This document shows positions 56,921 through 64,000 of a stretch of 64,000 nt of DNA, piece by piece. The notes under the pieces are model-generated. The model worked only from the letters and a program-made list of their open reading frames with translations, searched no databases and had not been told where the DNA came from. The position numbers and the translations under genes are program-made. Source of the stretch: a bacterium. GTDB lineage: Bacteria; Desulfobacterota; Binatia; DP-6. Location of the stretch: NCBI GenBank assembly GCA_026129405.1, contig JAHCID010000002.1:620001-684000 (forward strand). Direction: 5' to 3'. Every line of letters starts with the position of its first letter. Position 1 is the stretch's first letter.

Positions 56921-59900
56921 ATGGCGGATATCCTGCGCGACGACTTCACCGACCTCTCCGGGTGGCAGACGATCGCCTCCGGACTCGCCCGCCTGGGCCT
57001 CTCGCCGGACGACGGGCCCGACGGCGCGCGCGCCATGCGCCTCGACTTCGACTTCGCCGGCGGCGGCGGCTTCGTGGTGGCGCGCAAGGAGCTGGCGCTG
57101 CGTCTGCCCGAGACCTGGGCGCTCGTCTTCGCGCTGCGCGGCGTCGGGCCGCGCAACCGGCTCGAGATCAAGCTCGCCGCGCCGGGCGGGGAGAACGTCT
57201 GGTGGTATTGCGAGGAGGCGTTCGCGCTGCCGGCGCAGTGGCAGCCGATGGCGATCCGCTCGCGCGAGCTCGAGTTCGCGTGGGGCCCCGCGGGCGGCGG
57301 CGCGATCACGGACGTCGCCGCCATCGAGATCGCGCTCGCGGCCGGCCCCGGCGGCCGCGGCAGCGTCCGGCTCGCCGATCTGCGCTTCGAGGACCGCACG
57401 GTCCGCGCGGCGCCCGTCGTACGCGCGTCGAGCGCGCTGCCGGGCCACGGGCCGGAGCGGCTCTTCGCCGCCGCGCCCGAGGCGGGCTGGCGGAGCGCGG
57501 GCGGCGCGCCGCAGTGGCTCGCGGTCGACTTCCAAGGGGAGCGCGAGTACGGCGGCCTCGTCCTCCACTGGGAGGACGGCCGGCGCGCGCGCGCGTTTCG
57601 CGTGCGGACCTCGAACGACGGCGCCGCCTGGCGGACGGCGCACACGACCACGCACGCCGACGCCGAGCGGAGCTGGGTCTACATGCCCGGCACCGCGGCG
57701 CGCTTCCTGCGCCTCGAGCTCGACGAGAGCGCCGGCGACGGCTTCGGCCTCACGCGGGTCGAGGTACGTCCGTACGAGTTCTCGCGCTCGCTCGACAGCT
57801 TCTTCCGCGCCGTCGCGGCCGATCAGCCGCGCGGCGACCATCCCCGCTGGCTCGCCGGCGAGCAGAGCTACTGGACGCCGATCGGCCTCGCCGACGGCGA
57901 CGCCTGTGCCCTCGTCGACGAGGAGGGGCGCATCGAGGTCGACCGCGGCACGTTCTCGCTGGAGCCCTTCCTCCACCTGGACGGCACGCTCGTCACCTGG
58001 GCCGACGCCGCGGTCACGCAGGAGCTCGAGGACGGCTGCCTGCCGATCCCGTCGTCGGTGTGGCGCCTGCGCGGGCTCGTGCTCCGCACCACCGCGTGCG
58101 CAGCGCGGGTCGACGGCCGGCCCGTGCTCTTCGTCCGCTACCGCCTCGAGCAGGACGGTCCCGCGCGCACGGTGCGGCTGTTCGTCGCCGCCCGGCCGTT
58201 CCAGGTGACGCCGCCGTGGCAGGCGTTCGGCACGCTCGGCGGCACGAGCCCGATCCGCACCATCGCGGCGTCGGCGCACGGCCTGCGCGTCGACGCCGCG
58301 CGCACGGTGCACGCGCTGACGCCGGCCGGCGGCGGGGGCGTCGCGACCTTCGACCAGGGCGGCGTCGTCGCGCACCTCCACGCGGGCGACGTGCCGCCGC
58401 GGGCGCAGGTCGCGGACGCCTTCGGCTTCGCATCGGGCGCGCTGCGCTTCGACGTCGTGCTGCCGGCGGGCGGCGCGGGCGAGGTCCACCTGGCGATCCC
58501 GTTCGGCACGACGGCGGACGCGGAGCACGCGCTACCGCCGGGCATACGCGGCGACGCGGTGCTGGACGCCGTCCGGCGCGAATGGCGCGAGCGCCTCGGT
58601 CGGGTGACCGTGGCGCTGCCGGAGCCCCGGCGGGCGTTCGCCGAGACGATGCGCACGGCCGTCGGCCACGTGCTGGCGCTGCGCGACGGCCCGGCGCTCC
58701 AGCCCGGCCCCCGCCGCTACACGCGGGCCTGGATCCGCGACGGCGCCATCATGGCGGCGGCGCTGCTGCGCATGGGCTGCGCCGGGGAGGCGCAGGCGTT
58801 CGTGCGCTGGTACGCGCCGTTCCAGAAGCCCGACGGAGACGTGCCCTGCGTCGTCGATCGCAGCGGGCCGGACTGGCTCGTGGAGCACGACAGCCACGGC
58901 GAGCTGGTCTTCGCGGTCGCGGAGTGCGTCCGCTTCGGCGCCGGGCGCGCCTTCCTCGACGCGCTGTGGCCGGCGGTCGAGCGGGCCGTGGGCTTCCTCA
59001 CACGCCTGCGCGAGACGCGTCTCGAGCCCGCGTACGAGACGCCCGAGAAGCGGGCGTTCCGCGGTCTGCTGCCCGAATCCGCGAGCCACGAGGGCTACCT
59101 CGCGCATCCGGTGCACGCGTACTGGGACGACTTCTGGGCCGTCCGCGCCTTCGGCGACGCCGCGTATCTCGCCGCCGTGCGCGGCGACGCGGCCGAGGCC
59201 GCGCGCCTGCGCGCGCGGCGCGACGCGATGCGCGCCGACGTGCGCACGTCGCTCGAGACGACGATCGCGGTGCGCGGGCTCGACTACGTGCCGGGCTCGG
59301 TCGAGTGGGCGGACTTCGATCCGACCGCGACCTCGAATGCGGTCGCGCTCCTGGGCGAGCTGCCGACGCTGCCCCGCGCCGCCACCGCGCAGACCTACGT
59401 GAAGTACCTCGCCGGCTTCCGGCAGCGGCGCGACGGCACGATGCCGTGGAAGAACTACACCGCCTACGAGGTGCGCATCGTCGGCGCGCTGGTGTGCCTG
59501 GGCGAGCGGGACGCGGCCAACGAGCTGGCGGAGTTCCTGATCGGCGATCGCCGCCCGCCGGCGTGGAACCAGTGGCCGGAGATCTCCTGGCGCGACCCGC
59601 GCAGCCCGGGCCACATCGGTGACGTACCACACGCCTGGATCGCCGCGGAGTGGGTGCTCTCCCTGCGCACGATGCTGGCATACGAGCGCATGGAGGACGA
59701 GGCGCTCGTGGTGGCGCACGGGGTCTCCGCCGCGTGGCTCGACGAGGGCGAGGTCGTCGTCGACGGGCTCGCCACCTACTGGGGCAGCCTCGGTTTCACG
59801 CTCCGCCGCGTCGATGCCCGCACGCTCGCGCTCGCGCTGCGCGGCGACGCCGCCCCGCCGGGCGGCGTCGTGCTGCGGCCGCCGCTCGGCGGGACGCTGG

Positions 59901-59995
59901 TCGCCGTCGAGATCGACGGCACGCCCGTGCGGAGCGCCGGCGGCGACGCGGTCACCGTCCCGCGCTGCCCGGCGACCGTCACGCTGCGGTGGTGA
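56921..59995 (+). CDS. Discoidin-domain six-hairpin glycosidase
   Basis: The 1024-residue protein starts with an F5/8 type C-like region (LRDDFTDLSGWQTIASGLARLG on), then a second sandwich with PQWLAVDFQGEREYGGLVLHW and RFLRLELDESAGDGFGLTRVEV, which is the discoidin spike pattern. A central beta domain follows, and an (alpha/alpha)6 barrel with YTRAWIRDGAIMAAALLRMG, VHAYWDDFWAVRAFGDA, EWADFDPTATSNAVAL and MPWKNYTAYEVR. These resemble GH15/GH63-type glucosidases. There is no signal peptide. It is divergent from the ABC/GH94 operon, with 110 bases between starts, and probably acts on a related glucan. Confidence 0.8.
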   Translation: MADILRDDFTDLSGWQTIASGLARLGLSPDDGPDGARAMRLDFDFAGGGGFVVARKELALRLPETWALVFALRGVGPRNRLEIKLAAPGGENVWWYCEEAFALPAQWQPMAIRSRELEFAWGPAGGGAITDVAAIEIALAAGPGGRGSVRLADLRFEDRTVRAAPVVRASSALPGHGPERLFAAAPEAGWRSAGGAPQWLAVDFQGEREYGGLVLHWEDGRRARAFRVRTSNDGAAWRTAHTTTHADAERSWVYMPGTAARFLRLELDESAGDGFGLTRVEVRPYEFSRSLDSFFRAVAADQPRGDHPRWLAGEQSYWTPIGLADGDACALVDEEGRIEVDRGTFSLEPFLHLDGTLVTWADAAVTQELEDGCLPIPSSVWRLRGLVLRTTACAARVDGRPVLFVRYRLEQDGPARTVRLFVAARPFQVTPPWQAFGTLGGTSPIRTIAASAHGLRVDAARTVHALTPAGGGGVATFDQGGVVAHLHAGDVPPRAQVADAFGFASGALRFDVVLPAGGAGEVHLAIPFGTTADAEHALPPGIRGDAVLDAVRREWRERLGRVTVALPEPRRAFAETMRTAVGHVLALRDGPALQPGPRRYTRAWIRDGAIMAAALLRMGCAGEAQAFVRWYAPFQKPDGDVPCVVDRSGPDWLVEHDSHGELVFAVAECVRFGAGRAFLDALWPAVERAVGFLTRLRETRLEPAYETPEKRAFRGLLPESASHEGYLAHPVHAYWDDFWAVRAFGDAAYLAAVRGDAAEAARLRARRDAMRADVRTSLETTIAVRGLDYVPGSVEWADFDPTATSNAVALLGELPTLPRAATAQTYVKYLAGFRQRRDGTMPWKNYTAYEVRIVGALVCLGERDAANELAEFLIGDRRPPAWNQWPEISWRDPRSPGHIGDVPHAWIAAEWVLSLRTMLAYERMEDEALVVAHGVSAAWLDEGEVVVDGLATYWGSLGFTLRRVDARTLALALRGDAAPPGGVVLRPPLGGTLVAVEIDGTPVRSAGGDAVTVPRCPATVTLRW

Positions 59996-60167
59996 TCGCC
60001 GCGACCTGGCGTCGGCGCGTGCGCCGGCGGAGCGCGCGCCAGCCCGCCACGAGCGTCTCCCCCGGCGGCGTCGCCGAGCCGCGCCGCACGAGCTCGGCCG
60101 CGCTTTGCGGCGACGCAGAATTTTACTGGCCAATGGCCATGATCCCACGGTATAGCGCGCCCACAGC

Positions 60168-62057
60168 ATGGGAACCGACGGGTCGCGTCCACACCTCCGC
60201 TTCCCGTCGGGGCTCGTCGCCGCCGGGTGTCTGGCTCTGCTCCTCGGTGCGCCGGCGACGCGGGCTGCAGAGGTGCCGCCGCCCGGGCAGGTGCTGGTGC
60301 GCAAGCTCCAGGTGACGGCCGCGTCCGAGGGCACCACGTCGGGCAGCGTCCGGCTCGAGGCCGAGCTGCGCCAGATCGACGTCGTGGCGGCCGTGCAGTC
60401 CGGTGCGCTGCGCCTGCGCGTCCAGGACGGCGCCGCAGTCCGCGTCACCATCGTCCCGAACGGCTGTCGGATCGCGGCGACGAAGGTCGCCTGCCGCAGC
60501 CGGGCGAACGGGCTCGCGATGCGGCTGCGCCTACGCACCGTCGCGGGCGTGCCGACCTGGGAGCTCCAGCTGGTCGCCAAGCACCTGTCGACCGCCCAGG
60601 CCGGCGCGCAGCGGGCGAGGAGTCCCCTGCGCGTGCTGGTCGACGGCCTCGGACGCGACGCCGTCGTCAACCGCCTCGCGAGCTGTGCGCCGCTGGGCAC
60701 GCGCGGTCTCGCGTGCGGTGCCTCCCGCCGGCCGAACGTCATCGTGATCGTGACCGACGACCAGCGCTGGGACTCGCTCGGCTTCATGCCGACGGTCTCG
60801 TCGCGGCTGGTGGGCGAGGGCATGCACTTCGACAACGCCTTCGTCTCGACGCCGGTGTGCTGCCCGAGCCGGGCGTCGTTCCTCACCGGCCTGTGGGCGC
60901 ACAACCACGGCACGCTCACCATCTCGCCGCCGAAGGGCGGGGCGCCGAAGTTCATCGGCCCCGACGCCTCGACGATGGCGACGTGGCTGCGTGCGACCGG
61001 CTATCGCACCGGCTTCTTCGGCAAGTACCTCAACTCGTACTATCTCATCGGGCCGCCCACGCAGCCCACCTGGTACATCCCGCCGGGGTGGGACCGGTGG
61101 CGCGCCATGCGGGCCGAGAGCTACTTCGATTTCGAGATCGTCACCGAGACCGGCCTCGTGCAGCCCTATGCGGGTCCCGAGAACTACTCGACGGACGTCC
61201 TGCGCGATCAGATACTGGCCTTCATCGACGAGGCGGTGGCGGCCGGGAAGCCGTTCCTGGTGCACTACACGCCGTTCGGCCCGCACGCGGCGCTCAACGC
61301 GGTCATCCCGCAGCCCGCTCCCCGTCACGCGGGGCTGTTCGCCGACCTGGCGCTGCCCATGGGGCCGAGCTTCGAGGAGGTCGACGTCAGCGACAAGCCG
61401 CTCGCCATCCGCTCGCTGCCGCTGAACGACCCGCTGCGCGTGGCGCTCTCGGGCCTCAGCTATCGCGTGACCGCCGAGACCCTCCAGTCGATCGACGAGG
61501 CCGTCGCCGCCATCCTCGACCGTCTCGACACCCTGGGCGTCGATCAGGACACCGTCATCATCTACAGCTCCGACAACGGCTTCACCTTCGGCGAGCACCG
61601 CATCCACCTCCAGAAGCTGTGCGAGTTCGAGGAATGCCTGCGCGTGCCCATGGTGCTGCGCGCGCCGGGCCTCGCGGCGCCGGGTGCGACGAGCCCGCGT
61701 CTGGTACAGAACATCGACGTCGCCCCGACCGTGGCGGCGCTCGCGGGTGTCGTGCCGCCGAACCTGCTCGACGGGCGCAGCGTCGTGCCGCTCCTGCTCG
61801 GGGAGACCGCGGGATGGCGCACCGACCTCCTGTTCGAGCAGTGGCGCGTCCTCAACAGCCGGCAGTTCGTGGCCGTGCGCACCGAGACCTGGAAGTTCGT
61901 CGAGGATCGCGACACCGGCGAGCAGGAGCTCTACGATCTCGTCGGCGATCCGTACGAGCTCGAGAACCGGGCCGCCGATCCGGGCTATGCCGGGGTGCGA
62001 GACACCCTGCGGGCGCGCGCCTATACGCTCTTCGCCGCCGGCCCCGGCGACCACTGA
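60168..62057 (+). CDS. Secreted sulfatase with a novel N-terminal domain
   Basis: The 629-residue precursor has a signal peptide (GLVAAGCLALLLGAPATRA). Residues about 38-180 form a cysteine-containing beta domain (VRKLQVTAASEGTTSGSVRLEAELRQ, RVTIVPNGCRIAATKVACRSR) not normally fused to sulfatases. The sulfatase follows from RPNVIVIVTDDQRWDSLG; formylglycine forms at the Cys in VCCPSRASFLTG (CxPSR). Metal ligands SSDNGFTFGEHRIH and FGKYLNS are present. It would remove sulfate esters outside the cytoplasm. A maturase is not in the window. ATG 60168 is preceded by about 170 bases with no other gene. Confidence 0.88.
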   Translation: MGTDGSRPHLRFPSGLVAAGCLALLLGAPATRAAEVPPPGQVLVRKLQVTAASEGTTSGSVRLEAELRQIDVVAAVQSGALRLRVQDGAAVRVTIVPNGCRIAATKVACRSRANGLAMRLRLRTVAGVPTWELQLVAKHLSTAQAGAQRARSPLRVLVDGLGRDAVVNRLASCAPLGTRGLACGASRRPNVIVIVTDDQRWDSLGFMPTVSSRLVGEGMHFDNAFVSTPVCCPSRASFLTGLWAHNHGTLTISPPKGGAPKFIGPDASTMATWLRATGYRTGFFGKYLNSYYLIGPPTQPTWYIPPGWDRWRAMRAESYFDFEIVTETGLVQPYAGPENYSTDVLRDQILAFIDEAVAAGKPFLVHYTPFGPHAALNAVIPQPAPRHAGLFADLALPMGPSFEEVDVSDKPLAIRSLPLNDPLRVALSGLSYRVTAETLQSIDEAVAAILDRLDTLGVDQDTVIIYSSDNGFTFGEHRIHLQKLCEFEECLRVPMVLRAPGLAAPGATSPRLVQNIDVAPTVAALAGVVPPNLLDGRSVVPLLLGETAGWRTDLLFEQWRVLNSRQFVAVRTETWKFVEDRDTGEQELYDLVGDPYELENRAADPGYAGVRDTLRARAYTLFAAGPGDH

Positions 62058-62138
62058 CGTCGGTCGGCCCGAACGGCTCGCGGCATCGTACCGCGGCGGC
62101 GCGTGTCTGGCGGGGCGGTCTCTGCTAGCCCACCCGGG

Positions 62139-63281
62139 ATGGGACCTCTCACCGGATTCCGCATCGTGGAGCTCGCCGGCATCGGCCCCGGCCCGTTCTG
62201 CGCCATGCTGCTCGCCGACCTCGGCGCCGAGGTGCTGCGCGTCGAGCGCACCGCCGACGCCGGGCTCGGCATCGCCAAGCCGGTCGAGTTCGACCTCTAC
62301 AACCGCAGCCGCCGCTGCATCGCCGTCGACCTGAAGACGCCGGACGGCGTGCCGACGGTGCTGCGGCTGGTCGCGCGTGCCGACGCCCTCATCGAGGGCT
62401 TCCGGCCCGGCGTCATGGAGCGCCTCGGCCTCGGACCCGAGCCGTGCCTCGCCCGCAACCCGCGCCTGGTCTACGGCCGCATGACCGGCTGGGGGCAGAC
62501 GGGGCCGCTCGCGCAGGCGGCGGGCCACGACTGGAACTACATCGCCATCACCGGCGCGTTGCACGCCATCGGCCGCGCCGGCGAGGCGCCGGTGCCGCCG
62601 CTCAACCTGGTCGGCGACTTCGGCGGCGGCTCGCTCTACCTCGCCGTCGGCATCCTCGCCGGCCTGCTCGAGACGCAGAGGTCGGGCAAGGGGCAGGTCG
62701 TCGACGCCGCGATCACCGACGGCGCGGCGTCCCTGATGACGCTCTTCTACGGCCTCGCCGGCGCCGGCCTGTGGCACGGGGAGCGCGGGCGCAACCTCCT
62801 CGACACCGGCGCCCACTTCGGCGAGATCTACGAGACGCGGGACGGCAAGTACGTCAGCGTGCTCGCCATCGAGCCCAAGTTCTACGCCGAGCTGTGCCGG
62901 CGCATCGGGCTCGACCCCGCGACGCTGCCGGCCCAGAACGACCAGGGCGAGTGGCCGGCGCTGAAGGAGCGCTTCGCGGCGGTCTTCCGCACGAAGACGC
63001 GCGACGAGTGGTGCGCGATCCTCGAGGGCACCGACGCCTGCTTCGCGCCCGTGCTGCCCATGGCCGAGGCTCCGGCGCACCCGCACAACGTCGCGCGCGG
63101 GACCTTCGTCGAGGTGGGCGGCGTCGTGCAGCCGGCGCCGGCGCCGCGCTTCAGCCGCACGCCCGGTGCGATCCAGTCGCCGCCGGCGCGGCCGGGCGAG
63201 CACACCGACGCCGCGCTCGCGGACTGGGGCTTCGCGGCGGACGAGATCGCGGCGCTGCGCGCGGCGAAGGCGATCGCGTAG
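62139..63281 (+). CDS. CaiB/BaiF CoA-transferase, alpha-methylacyl-CoA racemase type
   Basis: The 380-residue protein belongs to the class III CoA-transferase family: [35 protein letters not shown], then [29 protein letters not shown] and [24 protein letters not shown]. The racemase-specific [18 protein letters not shown] and [23 protein letters not shown] support AMACR rather than a formyl-CoA type. It would epimerise 2-methylacyl-CoA, as in branched fatty acid or sterol side-chain breakdown. It lies 81 bases after the sulfatase. ATG 62139 is preferred over a further upstream in-frame start. Confidence 0.9.
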   Translation: MGPLTGFRIVELAGIGPGPFCAMLLADLGAEVLRVERTADAGLGIAKPVEFDLYNRSRRCIAVDLKTPDGVPTVLRLVARADALIEGFRPGVMERLGLGPEPCLARNPRLVYGRMTGWGQTGPLAQAAGHDWNYIAITGALHAIGRAGEAPVPPLNLVGDFGGGSLYLAVGILAGLLETQRSGKGQVVDAAITDGAASLMTLFYGLAGAGLWHGERGRNLLDTGAHFGEIYETRDGKYVSVLAIEPKFYAELCRRIGLDPATLPAQNDQGEWPALKERFAAVFRTKTRDEWCAILEGTDACFAPVLPMAEAPAHPHNVARGTFVEVGGVVQPAPAPRFSRTPGAIQSPPARPGEHTDAALADWGFAADEIAALRAAKAIA

Positions 63282-63293
63282 CGGCCGCGCCGC

Positions 63294-64000
63294 TCAGAAG
63301 CGCCAGCTGAGCCCGGCGCGCACGCGGACGTCGGGCACCATCTGGAGCGACGTCTCGTCGCGGACGACGGGGACGTCGACGCCGACCTCGGCCGCCAGAC
63401 GGTCCGTCCAGTCGAACAGGATGGCGGGGCCTACGTAGAGGCGCGTGCGCGCGGTGTCGTCGAGCTTGATCCCGGCCTGGGTGTCGTTGCCCTTCGTGTC
63501 GCCGGAGAGGACGGCCTGCACGCCGAGGCTCCAGGTGTCGCCGGTGAGGACGTCGTAGCCCGGACCGCCGCTCCAGGAGAGCTCGTTCGCGAACGTGTAC
63601 GCGTACGCGCCCTCGCTGCGGACCGCGTACTGGAGGAAGCCGAAGGCGAAGGCGCGGCCGCGCCGCCAGCCGAGCTGGCCACCGACGACCCCGTCGACCG
63701 AGCCCGAGCCGATGGCGAGATCGTGGCCGCGGATGGCGCTCACGGTGCGCCGCCCGCCCGGCGACGGGGCGGGGTGCCCCGGGCCGGGGCCGTGGTGGGT
63801 CACGCCACCGTCGCGGGCGTCGCGGCGGCGGGCGACGCCACGGAGCGCCCCGAGCTCCTCCGCCAGCAGCGAGGCGTCGCCGGTCGGGAGCTTGAGGCCG
63901 CCGATGAGGCTCGCCGTCAGCCGTCCCACGGGCAGCTCGGCGTCGAACGGCGTGCCGATGGCGACGAGGGTCAGGTCGCCGAAGCCCGAGACGCTGCCCG
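63294..64000 (-). CDS. Outer-membrane beta-barrel protein, C-terminal part (5' end outside window)
   Basis: At least 235 residues are visible, open to the window edge. The protein is made of alternating strands (GRLTASLIGGLKLPTGD, AFAFGFLQYAVRSEGAYAYTFANELSW, TRLYVGPAILFDWTDRLAAEVGVDVPV) and ends VRAGLSWRF, with the C-terminal Phe that is the assembly signal of barrels. A His/Gly/Pro-rich loop (DGGVTHHGPGPGHPAPSPG) probably lies outside. It resembles MetA-pathway/phenol-type transporter barrels (PF13557). It is convergent with the racemase. Confidence 0.75.
   Translation of the reverse strand, partial: GSVSGFGDLTLVAIGTPFDAELPVGRLTASLIGGLKLPTGDASLLAEELGALRGVARRRDARDGGVTHHGPGPGHPAPSPGGRRTVSAIRGHDLAIGSGSVDGVVGGQLGWRRGRAFAFGFLQYAVRSEGAYAYTFANELSWSGGPGYDVLTGDTWSLGVQAVLSGDTKGNDTQAGIKLDDTARTRLYVGPAILFDWTDRLAAEVGVDVPVVRDETSLQMVPDVRVRAGLSWRF

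Noticed and set aside
55075-57651. In-frame extension of the GH94-like gene to 57651
   Set aside because: It runs through the ABC gene in another frame and has no similarity; the ATGA overlap at 55071-55074 fixes the start.

Overview
The window is about 64 kb of very GC-rich DNA. It encodes a Gram-negative, free-living heterotroph: lipoproteins, a LolA-like sorting protein, Sec and Tat signal peptides and an outer-membrane barrel are all visible. Three secreted proteins share a style of cysteine-spaced, Lys/Ala-rich extension that I associate with uncultured deltaproteobacterial or Binatota-type genomes; that placement is inference only. One clear frameshift (glgE) and one tandem duplication whose copies differ mainly by indels (35.1-36.0 kb) suggest an imperfect draft or metagenome assembly, so small disruptions need caution.

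Layout. 1-7.3 kb: a glucan/trehalose operon, malQ (3' end), glgE (frameshifted), a treS-maltokinase fusion and a GPH-type sugar symporter. Together they would convert trehalose to maltose, phosphorylate it and build alpha-1,4-glucan. 7.5-19.9 kb: envelope lipoproteins, a cytochrome P450, a Tat-exported multicopper oxidase, an N-acyl-amino-acid amidohydrolase, a DUF7079 protein, TrmO, an LLM-class oxidoreductase overlapping an SDR, a GH10 xylanase, and an AhpC/AhpD peroxide-defence pair.

20.1-34.5 kb: a complete type I CRISPR-Cas locus of visibly lower GC than its flanks. The interference operon (cas6, cas3, a cas8-like large subunit, cas7 of the Cst2/DevR family, a cas5-like gene) is tightly overlapped. 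Cas3 has an unusual order, helicase first and HD nuclease last. A counter-oriented block (IS630-family element, HigBA-type toxin-antitoxin, decayed DUF790/Bax1-like nuclease) separates it from cas1-cas2-cas4, which lead into an array of 31 repeats and 30 spacers. The IS sits exactly in the TA of the antitoxin stop codon and leaves that stop intact.

34.6-51.7 kb: a YciI-like protein, the duplicated hypothetical gene, a GST, an MFS exporter, secreted hypotheticals, a VOC dioxygenase plus FAD monooxygenase operon divergent from a TetR regulator, type III glutamine synthetase, a collapsed fdhD/fdhF locus, an M15 peptidase, a phospholipase-A2-like lipoprotein and a GT8-like glycosyltransferase. 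51.7-64 kb: a GH94-like enzyme translationally coupled to an SbmA/YddA-like ABC protein whose ATPase domain has lost all catalytic motifs, a divergent discoidin-glycosidase, a sulfatase, an alpha-methylacyl-CoA racemase-like enzyme and the 3' part of a barrel protein.

Most unusual items: the ABC pseudo-ATPase/GH94 pair, the CRISPR locus with permuted Cas3 and embedded toxin-antitoxin, and the IS insertion that preserves the antitoxin stop.
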